The notes under the pieces were generated by a model. That model was not told the DNA's origin. It saw only the letters and a list, made by a program, of their open reading frames with translations, and ran no database searches. From Acidobacteriota bacterium (GTDB lineage Bacteria > Acidobacteriota > Vicinamibacteria > Vicinamibacterales > 2-12-FULL-66-21): a stretch of 18,806 nt of DNA. The translations under genes were made by a program, and so were the position numbers. This document shows, piece after piece, positions 7,719 to 15,774 of this stretch. Every line of letters begins with the position of its first letter. Within the stretch, counting starts at the first letter, position 1. Location: assembly GCA_013362195.1 (NCBI GenBank), contig JABFWM010000145.1, positions 1-18,806 on the forward strand, given 5' to 3'.

Positions 7719-9136
7719 GATTGAAGCACCGGCGCCTGTGAGACGGCGCCGAGCGCATCGGGCGACAGCGTGCGCATGATGCGTGCGTTGTTGGCGAGGA
7801 CGAGCGCCACATAGAGAGCGCCGCTGGCGATCGACACCCAGCACAGACCGGCCAGCCCGAACGCACGCACCGACGCCGCGTTCAGCACGACCGCACACAC
7901 GCCGTGCACGATCTTGACGACGAGATGTCCCTTCAGGCGATTGCTCGACATCGCGAGGAGGCCGAGCATGTGCCCGATCTGCAGGAGCCCGAGACCGAGA
8001 ATCAGCGGCGTCACGTACGCGCCACTCTGCCGATACGCCGCAGATGTGAACAGCACGATCAGGCGCTCGCCCGCGACGCCGGCAACGCCGGCGCTCGCCA
8101 CCGTCAGGACGCTGAGCGCCAGCACACCGACGCGGATGACGTGCCGCGCGTCCGCCAGCGACGCCGCCGAGTTGCCGTCGCGCGCACGCTGAAAGACGAT
8201 TGGACTGAAGAACTGAGAGACGCAGCCGGCGAGGACGACGGCGGGAACCGAGGCCAGCTGATAGGCCGCCGTGTAAATGCCGACGGCGGCGTCATCGAGA
8301 TAGAGCTTCAAGGCCCAGCGATCGCTCGAGAGCTGCAGCCACGCGAAGAGCCCGGCAATGGTGAAGTACCTCGCATACTTCACCAGTGCCCAGCGCGCAG
8401 CCCTGGTGTCCGAAGCGAGATCCGGACCGTGCGCTCGTGCCGGCGCCGGCCCGCCTCCGAAGGCGCGGCTGGCCGTCGCTTGCGACGCCATCACCACGAA
8501 CATCGCAACCGTGACGGCGCCCATCGCCACCACCGCTGACGGCCGCAGCAGCGCCAGGAACACGCCGGCGAGCAGCAGCCGCGCCGCGGGATCCGCCGCT
8601 TGATGCACCGCCGCACGCGCCCGGTGTCTCGCCGCGATGTCGAGACCGTTCACGAGCGCGAAGATGTTCTGCACGACGCCGAATGCCGCCGCGAGCAGCA
8701 TCAGCGCCGCCCATTCCTTGCCCTGATAGCGAGCGACCAGCAGCGCCGCGGGGACCACCGTGACCGCAACGACAGCGAGCAGCGCGCCGACCAGCCACCG
8801 CAGTGCGCTCAGGAAGGGCCCGAGGAGATCGTTTTCGCGATAGGCGGAGAAGTACCGCAGCGTCGCGGTGGTCAGCGGACCGAACACGAACTGGTTCAGA
8901 AAGACCGCCGCCGTGAGTCCGAGCGCGTAGCGACCGTAGTGCTCGGCGCCGAGCCGCGACGCCAGCACCTTGGTCAGACCGATGGAGCCGGCGAGTGCCG
9001 CAGCCTGTCCGGCAAGCACCCAGCTCAGCTCGCGCGTGGCCCGCCAGGACACCTGCGATCGCACCCGCGCGGCAAACGACTGCGCCGTCACGATCGACGG
9101 TTCCGTTCGCTCTGCAGATCGTGGAACAGCGCTCAC
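7715..9136 (-). CDS. Wzx-type lipid-linked oligosaccharide flippase (polysaccharide biosynthesis protein)
   Basis: A 473-residue multi-pass membrane protein of the MOP (MATE/MVF) superfamily. After a polar N-terminus of about 38 residues, the first membrane segment is LSWVLAGQAAALAGSIGLTK, and the family-typical pattern FGPLTTATLRYFSAY appears near residues 85-100. About 12-14 hydrophobic segments run through the protein, with a cytoplasmic loop after the sixth (Ala/Arg-rich, FGGGPAPARAHG) and the second-half signature LSSDRWALKLYLDDAAVGIYTAAYQLASVP. The GTG at 9136 overlaps the upstream TGA as GTGA. It would flip undecaprenyl-linked repeat units from the cytoplasmic to the periplasmic face, working with the polymerase encoded directly downstream and the chain-length protein directly upstream. 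Confidence 0.92.
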   Translation of the reverse strand: MSAVPRSAERTEPSIVTAQSFAARVRSQVSWRATRELSWVLAGQAAALAGSIGLTKVLASRLGAEHYGRYALGLTAAVFLNQFVFGPLTTATLRYFSAYRENDLLGPFLSALRWLVGALLAVVAVTVVPAALLVARYQGKEWAALMLLAAAFGVVQNIFALVNGLDIAARHRARAAVHQAADPAARLLLAGVFLALLRPSAVVAMGAVTVAMFVVMASQATASRAFGGGPAPARAHGPDLASDTRAARWALVKYARYFTIAGLFAWLQLSSDRWALKLYLDDAAVGIYTAAYQLASVPAVVLAGCVSQFFSPIVFQRARDGNSAASLADARHVIRVGVLALSVLTVASAGVAGVAGERLIVLFTSAAYRQSGAYVTPLILGLGLLQIGHMLGLLAMSSNRLKGHLVVKIVHGVCAVVLNAASVRAFGLAGLCWVSIASGALYVALVLANNARIMRTLSPDALGAVSQAPVLQS

Positions 9137-10605
9137 GCCGCGAGGACGAGGAATTGCCGGGTCGCGAGCACGACGAGCGCGACGGCGAATCCGGCGATCG
9201 CGCCAATGATGGCGCCGAGAAGACGATGACGGGGCAGCGGCACCGTCGGTTGAATGGCTTTGTCGATCAGCTGCAGCCGGGCACTGACACTCGCGACCTG
9301 CAGACGGGCGCGCTCGTATTGCACGGCGATCTCCGCGTACACGGTCTGCGCGAGCTCGTGCTCCGTTTCGAGCCGCCGCAGCTGGATTTCCTGCGGATAG
9401 AGGGCCGCCAGCGACGTGAGTTCCTTGCCCCCCAGCGCCTGCGCGCCGACCAGCTCCCGACGCCGGCGCTCCAGCGCCGCAAGCTTGGTTCGACTCAGAG
9501 CGATCTGATAGTCGAGCACCTGGTAGACGGGATTGATGAACGGATTCGAGAGATCGAGTCCCGCGCCAGCATTGACGCGCTGCTCCTGCTGATCGGCCTC
9601 ACGGGCCCGCTCGTCGGCCGCCGGCGGAGTGACAGGTGCCTGCCGTTCGTCTTTCGCGGCCTTGTTCCGGTCCCCGGTCCGCGCGGCGTCCGGCCGCCGG
9701 TCGTGGCTGGAGGTGGAATCGACGGTCGTCGTGTTCTCCTCGATCTCCGCGGGCGGCACCCCGGGCGCCGCCGGCCGGACCGGCCTTCCGAGAGGCTCCA
9801 CGGGCAGTGCACGCAAGGCCGCCTCGGCGTCGACCAACCGCGGCACCGGCAGCATCCGCTCCTGACGCTGGATCTCCTTCTCCGCGCTGGCAAGCCGCGC
9901 CTTCTCCGCTTCGATGTCGACCGTGAGGCGCAGCAGCTCGCCGCGCTCGGCGAGGGCCGAGTCGGCGTCGCGCTTCACCAGATCGAGCTGCGATCGTTTG
10001 CGGAAGTCCAGCAGCTGCCCTTCCGCCGCGCGCAGACGCTTGGTCGCCGCATCGAGCTGCGACTGCAGCTGTCCGCGGAAATCAACCGAATCCTGCTGAT
10101 CGATCTGTTCGTTCAGCTCGATGGCCTCGAGCGCGACGAAATTCGCGAGGTCGGCCGCGACTTTCGGGTCGGCCATGCGTGCACGCACGCGGATCAGATT
10201 GGCATTGCGCAGCTCCTCGAGGATCAGCGTGTCCTTGAGGAAATCATCGGGCTTCATGCGGTACGGCGGCGCGTCGAGGTGGAACTGGCTGATCGCCGAG
10301 GAGGCCAGCGCGTTCGTCTCGAGCAGGGCGCGGAACGTCGCCACGTTGATCGGCTTGGCGTCTGGAGAAAACTTGGGTTGCGACACCATCAGCGTCGCGA
10401 CCGCATCGTAGCGAATCGGCTGGAGGAACATGAGCAGTCCGCCGATCACGGCGCCGATGATGGTCGCTGCCAGCAGCCGCTTGCCCGTGGTCGCGATCAG
10501 CCGGCGCAGGCTCTCGAGAGGAATCTCGGGCGACGCGCGTCCGCTGGGCTGCTCCCGTCCGCCCGTCTGACGACGCGGCGTCGGCTGGTCGATCGTCGGT
10601 AACAT
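9133..10605 (-). CDS. Wzz/GumC-like polysaccharide co-polymerase (chain-length determinant) without kinase domain
   Basis: A 490-residue inner-membrane protein. The first membrane helix is at about 43-61 (RLLAATIIGAVIGGLLMFL) and the second at about 462-484 (LLGAIIGAIAGFAVALVVL), preceded by the proline-containing PTVPLPRHR typical of the family. Between them lies a periplasmic region with Wzz-like start (YDAVATLMVSQPKF) and two long coiled-coil stretches, about 165-255 and 365-450. Residues about 265-350 are a Pro/charged low-complexity insert that separates the coiled coils. There is no Walker A or tyrosine-rich tail, so any BY-kinase must be encoded elsewhere. The ATG at 10605 has AGGA 5 nt upstream, after a 47-nt gap from the dehydratase gene. 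It should set the modal chain length and couple polymerisation to export. Confidence 0.9.
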   Translation of the reverse strand: MLPTIDQPTPRRQTGGREQPSGRASPEIPLESLRRLIATTGKRLLAATIIGAVIGGLLMFLQPIRYDAVATLMVSQPKFSPDAKPINVATFRALLETNALASSAISQFHLDAPPYRMKPDDFLKDTLILEELRNANLIRVRARMADPKVAADLANFVALEAIELNEQIDQQDSVDFRGQLQSQLDAATKRLRAAEGQLLDFRKRSQLDLVKRDADSALAERGELLRLTVDIEAEKARLASAEKEIQRQERMLPVPRLVDAEAALRALPVEPLGRPVRPAAPGVPPAEIEENTTTVDSTSSHDRRPDAARTGDRNKAAKDERQAPVTPPAADERAREADQQEQRVNAGAGLDLSNPFINPVYQVLDYQIALSRTKLAALERRRRELVGAQALGGKELTSLAALYPQEIQLRRLETEHELAQTVYAEIAVQYERARLQVASVSARLQLIDKAIQPTVPLPRHRLLGAIIGAIAGFAVALVVLATRQFLVLAA

Positions 10606-10652
10606 GAAGGTCCTGCTTTCTTGCTGGATGATGGCGCCCGGCGGCCGGTTCG

Positions 10653-12506
10653 TTACGACGATCCGTCGCGCGCATGCGACGAGCCGTAGCCGCCGGCGAA
10701 CGCCGGAACGATTTCCGCCAGGCCCGCATCGATCAGTTGACGGTCGCCCGACCGCGCCGCATTCGCCAGGTAGCCGACGACGTCGGCAATGCGGGCGGCG
10801 CCAGGCGGCCGGGGCTCGGTCACGCGCAGCACCTCGGGGTGGTCGGTGCTTTCGACGATCGCGCCGTCGTCCCACAGCGATTCTTCCAGCTTTTCGCCGG
10901 GCCGCAGACCCGTGAACACAATCGACACCTCGTCGAGCGCGAGCCCGGAGAGGCGGATCAAATCCTGGGCGAGCTGGACGATGCGCAGCGGCTCGCCCAT
11001 CTTCAGCACGAACAGCTCACCGCCTTTGCCCATGCCGCCGGCCTGGAGCACGAGGTGCACCGCCTCGGGAATCGTCATGAAGAAGCGCTTCATGTCCGGA
11101 TGCGTGACGTAAATCGGACCGCCCTGCTCGATGCGCCGCTTGAACGCCGGCACGACGCTGCCGCGGCTGCCCAGCACGTTGCCGAAGCGGACGACGACAT
11201 ACGGATGGCCGGTGCGCGCCGCCGCGTCGCGGACGAGCGCCTCCGCCATCCGCTTCGACGCACCCATCAGGCTGGAGGGCGTCACGGCCTTGTCACTCGA
11301 AATCAGGACGAACCGGCGGCAATCGACCCGCGTGGCGGCATCGAGGACGTTCTGCGTGCCGAGCACGTTGTTGGTGATCGCCTCCTCGGGATTCGTCTCC
11401 ATCAGCGGCACGTGTTTGTGCGCGGCCGCATGGAACACGATCTCCGGCCGCAGCGCATCGAACACGCGGAACAGCCGGGCGCGATCGCGAATATCCGCGA
11501 TCACGGTTTCGAGCCTGACGCCGCCGAACGCTTCGCGGAGCTGCATGGCCGCTTCGAAGATGCTGTTCTCGCCGTGGCCGAGGAGCACGAGGCAGCGGGG
11601 CCGGCTGTGTGCCACCTGCCGGCACAACTCGAAGCCAATCGAACCGCCCGCTCCGGTGACGAGGACCGTGCGTCCGTGCACGTACTGGCTCACGTCGGGT
11701 TCAGCCTCGATCGGGCTGCGCCGCAACAGGTCCGTGATGTCCACCTGGCGGAGGCGGCTGACGCTGACGTTGCCGCCGAGCAGTTCGAAGACGCCCGGCA
11801 TCGTCCGCGACGCAATGCCCGCGAGCCGGCACTCTTCGGTGACGCCGCGGAGCACCGCACCTGACACGCGCGGCATCGCGATGATCACCTCGTCGGCGCG
11901 GAGCAGATCAATCGACGCGCGGAGTTGTTCGAGGTTCCCGACCACCGGCACGCCATAGATCCGCTTGCCGATCTTCACCGGGTCGTCGTCGACGAACCCC
12001 ACGGGCTGCATCGCGAGCTGCGGATTGCGCTGCATCTCGCGCGTCACGATCGCGCCGGCGTCGCCCGCCCCGACGACGAGCACGCGCTTGCCGGCGAGGG
12101 CGCCGCGGCGCCGCCCGTGCGCTTCGCCCAGGACCCGCACCGCCAGGCGAATCGCGCCGGTGGCACAGAGCGCGAACAGCCAGTCGGCCGCGAGCACGGA
12201 GCGCGAGAACTCGATGAAGCGCAGGTAGTAGATCTCCGCAAATACGAATACCGCCATCGCGACGGACGCCGCCGAGTCGGCAATCAGCAGCGCAATCAGG
12301 TCGTCGATGGTCGCGTAGCGCCAGAACCGGCCGTACATGCCGAAGGCGTAGAACACCGCCGCCTTGATCACCGGCGCGGCGAGCACGTAGGGAACGAACT
12401 CCGGCCGGTGCTGGAAGAAGTACCAGTCGAAGCGAAGCCCGAACGCGGCGAAGACCGCGACGACGAAGGCGAAGAGATCCGCGAGGAGCACGTAGCGGTT
12501 ACGCAT
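10653..12506 (-). CDS. FlaA1/WbpM-type membrane nucleotide-sugar 4,6-dehydratase (polysaccharide biosynthesis protein)
   Basis: A 617-residue protein with the full long-form architecture. Four N-terminal membrane helices lie within about residues 5-125. A first Rossmann segment follows (VLVVGAGDAG, 142-151, and VGFVDDDPVKIGKRIYGVPV, 169-188), then the linker DITDLLRRSPIE (256-267). The catalytic NAD-dependent SDR domain has TGAGGSIG (284-291), HAAAHKHVPLME (359-370), SSDKAV (403-408) and MGASKR (414-419). The usual YxxxK is MxxxK here, as known for the WbpM/PglF group. Such enzymes convert UDP-GlcNAc to the 4-keto-6-deoxy sugar that feeds amino-deoxy sugar pathways; the exact sugar is inferred. 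The ATG at 12506 was chosen; an in-frame TTG at 12515 is possible. It lies 34 nt after the regulator gene and is the first biosynthetic gene of the operon. Confidence 0.93.
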   Translation of the reverse strand: MRNRYVLLADLFAFVVAVFAAFGLRFDWYFFQHRPEFVPYVLAAPVIKAAVFYAFGMYGRFWRYATIDDLIALLIADSAASVAMAVFVFAEIYYLRFIEFSRSVLAADWLFALCATGAIRLAVRVLGEAHGRRRGALAGKRVLVVGAGDAGAIVTREMQRNPQLAMQPVGFVDDDPVKIGKRIYGVPVVGNLEQLRASIDLLRADEVIIAMPRVSGAVLRGVTEECRLAGIASRTMPGVFELLGGNVSVSRLRQVDITDLLRRSPIEAEPDVSQYVHGRTVLVTGAGGSIGFELCRQVAHSRPRCLVLLGHGENSIFEAAMQLREAFGGVRLETVIADIRDRARLFRVFDALRPEIVFHAAAHKHVPLMETNPEEAITNNVLGTQNVLDAATRVDCRRFVLISSDKAVTPSSLMGASKRMAEALVRDAAARTGHPYVVVRFGNVLGSRGSVVPAFKRRIEQGGPIYVTHPDMKRFFMTIPEAVHLVLQAGGMGKGGELFVLKMGEPLRIVQLAQDLIRLSGLALDEVSIVFTGLRPGEKLEESLWDDGAIVESTDHPEVLRVTEPRPPGAARIADVVGYLANAARSGDRQLIDAGLAEIVPAFAGGYGSSHARDGSS

Positions 12507-12540
12507 CGGCCTCAATCCGCAGGCGCCTGGGCGGCCACTG

Positions 12541-13188
12541 CTAGATGTAGAACACCCGGTTCGCCGGGAACTCGAGCGCGCTCAGCCGCGCCCTCACGTC
12601 GACGAGCTGGGCATCGTCGAACGACATCACCACGAGCACGCCGAATTCGCTCCACGACGTCTTCGAGTCCAGCCAGGACGTGGGCAGGACCGGTTGGCCG
12701 AAGATGCGGCGCCCGCTGTCGCCATCGAGCGTCGCCACCAGGGTCAGGTCGGTTTCGTGCAGACAGACGTGCCCGATTTCGGCGACTTCGCCGGCGCCAT
12801 GGAAGACGATCCGCTTGCGGCCGTCGCCGTCGAGGAGACTGGCCGGCCACGTGTCCGACAGCACGAGAAACCGTTCGCGGACGCGGTTGCGGGCCTCGAT
12901 GTAGAAGCGCGTCGTGTAGGCGAAGTAGGCGCGCGACATCCGCGCCTTCTCGGCAATCCCGGCGGGCGTGATGAGGTACTTCACGCGATTGCGCTGCACC
13001 CGCGAGATGCGCACGAGCCCTTTGCGAACCAGGCGCTTCAAGAGCAGGTTGGTCAGCCCGAGCGCAATCCCGGTGCTGCGGGCCAGCGACCGCTGGGAAT
13101 GCGCGGTGCCGGCTTCGACCTGCGTCAGGATGCGCCACGCGTATTCGTCGCGGGCGCTCTCGCGAGACACTCCGTGCTCGTCAGTCAC
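12541..13188 (-). CDS. MarR-like winged-helix regulator of the polysaccharide operon, with C-terminal Rossmann-like domain
   Basis: A 215-residue protein. Residues about 15-85 form a winged helix-turn-helix: YAWRILTQVEAG, then recognition-helix region SLARSTGIALGLTNLLLKRL, then the wing VRISRVQRNRVKYLITPAG. This fits the EPS-associated MarR-type regulators. A helical stretch (86-118) leads to a second domain with RIVFHGAGEVAEI (126-138) and ATLDGDSGRRIFGQPVL (152-168), a Rossmann-like pattern close to the first nucleotide-binding segment of the FlaA1-type enzyme encoded next. It is the first gene of the operon and lies 45 nt downstream of a palindrome, so autoregulation is likely. I chose the GTG at 13188 because this codon and the next residues (TD-HGV-RES) are preserved in a second copy of the region at 17796, whereas the in-frame TTG at 13209 is not. 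No clear ribosome-binding site is seen for either start. Ligand sensing is inference. Confidence 0.83.
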   Translation of the reverse strand: MTDEHGVSRESARDEYAWRILTQVEAGTAHSQRSLARSTGIALGLTNLLLKRLVRKGLVRISRVQRNRVKYLITPAGIAEKARMSRAYFAYTTRFYIEARNRVRERFLVLSDTWPASLLDGDGRKRIVFHGAGEVAEIGHVCLHETDLTLVATLDGDSGRRIFGQPVLPTSWLDSKTSWSEFGVLVVMSFDDAQLVDVRARLSALEFPANRVFYI

Positions 13189-13232
13189 AGAGCTGCCCGT
13201 GCTCGACAATCGGAGCGCAGTGGGGACGGTGG

Positions 13233-13251
13233 GCGTTCACGGCGTGAACGC
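13233..13251. promoter_or_regulatory. Palindromic operator-like site, copy A
   Basis: A perfect 8-bp inverted repeat with a 3-bp centre, GCGTTCACGGCGTGAACGC. It begins 9 nt downstream of the minus-strand -10 and so should lie at about +3 to +21 of the transcript. That is a classic position for a repressor site. The same arms and spacing recur at 17839-17857. The wHTH protein encoded just downstream is the obvious candidate binder. In RNA the same sequence would make a short 5' hairpin, which is the alternative reading. Confidence 0.72.
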
Positions 13252-13260
13252 AAACATGAA

Positions 13261-13289
13261 ATTGTGTCGTCCGTCGCATGGCCTGTCAA
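13261..13289 (-). promoter_or_regulatory. Sigma70-type promoter of the polysaccharide operon
   Basis: On the minus strand TTGACA (13289-13284) is followed after 17 nt by CACAAT (13266-13261). The -35 matches consensus fully and the -10 matches in four of six positions, including the invariant A2 and T6. Transcription would start near 13254, giving a leader of about 65 nt before the regulator's GTG. The arrangement is repeated in front of the asparagine synthase gene, which strongly supports function. Confidence 0.78.
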
Positions 13290-13332
13290 CGGGAACGTGC
13301 CCCGATGCGTGAACGCCGGCGCCGCACCGTAT

Positions 13333-13338
13333 TACAAT
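13333..13338 (+). promoter_or_regulatory. Possible -10 element for the divergent DUF2142 gene
   Basis: TACAAT on the plus strand matches the -10 consensus in five of six positions and stands out in this GC-rich intergenic region (13190-13389). It would give a leader of about 45 nt before the GTG at 13390. No convincing -35 is present at 16-18 nt upstream; the best hexamer, TGAACG at 13310-13315, matches in three positions. Low confidence. Confidence 0.3.
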
Positions 13339-13389
13339 CCGTTTCGACGCGCGGCACCCCGCGAGTCCGCCGGCAGCGCTCCGATCTCC

Positions 13390-15774
13390 GTGGCTTCCAC
13401 ATCACATCTTCAGAAGATCCGGCAGCGGCGTGACGCGAGGAACCCGCTCGCACGGCGTGCGCTCGTGGCGTTGGGATTCGCCATGGCGTTCGCCAGTCCG
13501 CTTGCGGTCGTGCTGTCGCGGACGATTCCGGCGACGGCGCAGCGCCAGCTCGCGGAGGCGGCGGCCGGCGATCAGTCCGTGCCGGTCGAACTCCCTCGCG
13601 CCGCCGTTCAGTCGCTCGCCGGCATCAGCTACCTGCATCGGGTCCGCCTCGAAACACGCAACATCGGCCAGATCGCGGATCGATCGGAGATCCGGCTGCT
13701 CGTCGCCACGCATGGCACCTCGCCCTCGCTCGACGCCGGCGAGCTGGCGATCAGCGGGACCGAGTGCACCTACCGGACCGTGCGCGGCGCGCGCTTTCCC
13801 AACAACGAGTACGTGACGTTCCGTCGGGGCCGCGGCTGCGCGCCCTTGCACGGCACACCGACCGGCGAACTGCGCCTGACCCTCCGTTTCTCGACAGCGG
13901 GTCGCGCGGCCCTGTGGACGTATACGCCATCGCCGGGTGCAGCCATCAGTCACGACGCGATCCTGATTGCGGATCCGGTGCTGCCACAGTCGTACGCCCG
14001 TCCGATCGTCCGCGGCGTGCTGGTCGACACGTACCCCGCGAACAGCGCGCGGCGAGTCGACCTGCTCGCCTACGTGTGGCAGGTGTCCGGGTCGTCACGC
14101 TGGATCTGGATCGCGCTGGCAGGCAGCGCCACGCTGGTGTGGTGCGCGGCGCTCTGTTTTCAACGCGGAGCGGCAGATGTGAACGAGCGCCCGCGGCCGG
14201 ACGCGGCGCGTGCCGCGGCGGGGGCGTTCTGCGCGGCGGCGGGTCTGAGCGTGATGTACGCCGTTCTGGTCCCGCCGTTCCAGGCGGCAGACGAGCCCAA
14301 TCACTTCATCACGTTCGCCACCGTCATCGGCCGGCCGGCGCTCGCGAACGAGGCGACCGCATGGGCCGAGCTCTCGCATTTCGAGAGAATTCAGTTTCAC
14401 CCCGATGAGCGGTTCGGCCCCGCGGACAGAGACCGGCGAGGCATCACGTGGAACGACGGCGTCGCACAGGACACGATACGGGGCGCCGGCATCCTGTGGT
14501 TGTGGCGGGCCGTCTCCGTGGTTGTCGGCACGCTGCCGATCGCCCACCTGCTTCTCGCGCTGCGATTGATCAACACGCTCCTCTTTGCGTCGACGGTCGC
14601 CTGCTACGTTTTGCTGGTGGCGTGGATCACCGGCACGCGACATCCCGAGCTCTGGGTCGTGCCGCTGTTCCTGGTGCCGACGCTGCCCTTCTTCGCCAGC
14701 TACGTGTCGAACTACTCGCTGCTCGTCGACGCCTACATCGTCCTCGCGGCCGGCGCCATCGTCCTGTCCTGCGGCCGCCCGCGCGCGTCGATCGCCGGTC
14801 TCCTCATCGCCGGATCCTGGATCGTCGCGGCGCTGGTCAGCCGGAGCGCCGTTCCGCTGGCGCCGATGATCGCGGCGCTGCTGCTGGCGCGGCTGGTCAT
14901 GGGGGCGCAGCAACGGCCCGTACTGTCCGCGGCGGTGTTCTGGAGCGGCGTCGGGCTCGCGATCGCAGCCGGGTTGAAACTGGCCGCCGTAACGTACGCG
15001 CAGGCGATCGGCACCGTTGCGGATCGGCTGCTGCGCTCGTCGATCGCGTCTCTCATCAGCGCGGCGGTGCAGGACCCGTGGCTTGCTGTTCTCCCGGCGG
15101 CTGCCGCCGTGGGCGCCGAGGTGATGATCGCCGCGCTGTTACGGAAAGCCGGTCCGCGTCGTGTGGACCGCTGCCGCACGCTGGTCAGGCTCGCGGCGAG
15201 CGGTGCGGCCGCCGCGATGGTGCTGTTGCTTGCCGCATCCTTCGTGATCGACGTGCCGCGGCTGTATCCGGTGGACCCGCTGTCTCCGCCGCCGCCGCTG
15301 GTGTACGCAAAGGCCGCCACCCGTGCCGGGCTGACGATGTTCCGCTTTGGCCGTCCGGATTTGCTGATGTCGGTGACGTTCTGGGGAGGATTCGGCTGGC
15401 TGGACACCCTGCTGCCCGACGCGGCGGTCGCGGCGCTGGCCGGCGCCACAGGCGTCGCGTTCGCCGCCCTCTTCTTCTGGACGGCGCGCGTCCGCTCGAT
15501 TCGAACGATGATCCTCGTCTGCTGCGTGGTTCTCGGATACGCCGCCGCGCTTGCCGCGTACGCCGTGAGTGTCAGCCGCACGACGCCGGCGGATCTGCAT
15601 GGCCGATATCTGATCGGGCTCTACCTGCTCGTCGTGACGCTCGCCTGGACGGCGTTGCCGCGTGCCGTCGACGCTGCATGGATCAACCGCCGGATCGCCG
15701 TCACGGCAGCCGGGATGGCGTGCCTCGGGATTCACGCGTACTCGCTGGCCATGATTCTGCAGCGCTACTTCTAG
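13390..15774 (+). CDS. DUF2142-family multi-pass membrane protein with extracytoplasmic N-terminal domain
   Basis: A 794-residue membrane protein, the only plus-strand gene here. A basic N-terminus is followed by a membrane helix (23-43, RALVALGFAMAFASPLAVVL). Residues about 50-235 form a soluble, beta-rich segment with two cysteines (126 and 150) that could pair. A second helix is at 237-256. The rest is a DUF2142-like core: PPFQAADEPNHF (295-306) before the second half's many helices, FWGGFGWLDT (664-673) and HGRYLIGLY (737-745). These resemble GT-C-like proteins, in which the acidic residues after the first helix act at the periplasmic face, so transfer of a lipid-linked sugar to the glycan is a reasonable inference. 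The GTG at 13390 is the best-placed start; the frame stays open upstream only antisense to the regulator, and no strong ribosome-binding site is seen. Its last 74 nt overlap asnB. Confidence 0.78.
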   Translation: MASTSHLQKIRQRRDARNPLARRALVALGFAMAFASPLAVVLSRTIPATAQRQLAEAAAGDQSVPVELPRAAVQSLAGISYLHRVRLETRNIGQIADRSEIRLLVATHGTSPSLDAGELAISGTECTYRTVRGARFPNNEYVTFRRGRGCAPLHGTPTGELRLTLRFSTAGRAALWTYTPSPGAAISHDAILIADPVLPQSYARPIVRGVLVDTYPANSARRVDLLAYVWQVSGSSRWIWIALAGSATLVWCAALCFQRGAADVNERPRPDAARAAAGAFCAAAGLSVMYAVLVPPFQAADEPNHFITFATVIGRPALANEATAWAELSHFERIQFHPDERFGPADRDRRGITWNDGVAQDTIRGAGILWLWRAVSVVVGTLPIAHLLLALRLINTLLFASTVACYVLLVAWITGTRHPELWVVPLFLVPTLPFFASYVSNYSLLVDAYIVLAAGAIVLSCGRPRASIAGLLIAGSWIVAALVSRSAVPLAPMIAALLLARLVMGAQQRPVLSAAVFWSGVGLAIAAGLKLAAVTYAQAIGTVADRLLRSSIASLISAAVQDPWLAVLPAAAAVGAEVMIAALLRKAGPRRVDRCRTLVRLAASGAAAAMVLLLAASFVIDVPRLYPVDPLSPPPPLVYAKAATRAGLTMFRFGRPDLLMSVTFWGGFGWLDTLLPDAAVAALAGATGVAFAALFFWTARVRSIRTMILVCCVVLGYAAALAAYAVSVSRTTPADLHGRYLIGLYLLVVTLAWTALPRAVDAAWINRRIAVTAAGMACLGIHAYSLAMILQRYF

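Larger units (their letters stand above)
13168..13291 (-). repeat. Duplicated promoter-operator-start module, copy A
   Basis: This 124-bp segment has a second copy at 17776-17898. Two blocks are conserved. The 25 bp at 13168-13192, covering the GTG start and next codons of the regulator, match in 23 positions. The 41 bp from the palindrome through the -10 (13233-13273) match in 36, followed by the conserved TGTCAACG that contains the -35. The 40 bp between the blocks have diverged. Confidence 0.8.

Noticed and set aside
13189..13209. TTG at 13209 as the regulator's start
   Set aside because: In the duplicated copy at 17776-17898 this part has indels that break the frame, while the GTG and following codons are kept; it remains possible but less likely.
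12694..13389. Upstream extension of the DUF2142 frame
   Set aside because: It is antisense to the regulator and crosses the operon promoter; the membrane protein begins naturally at the GTG at 13390.
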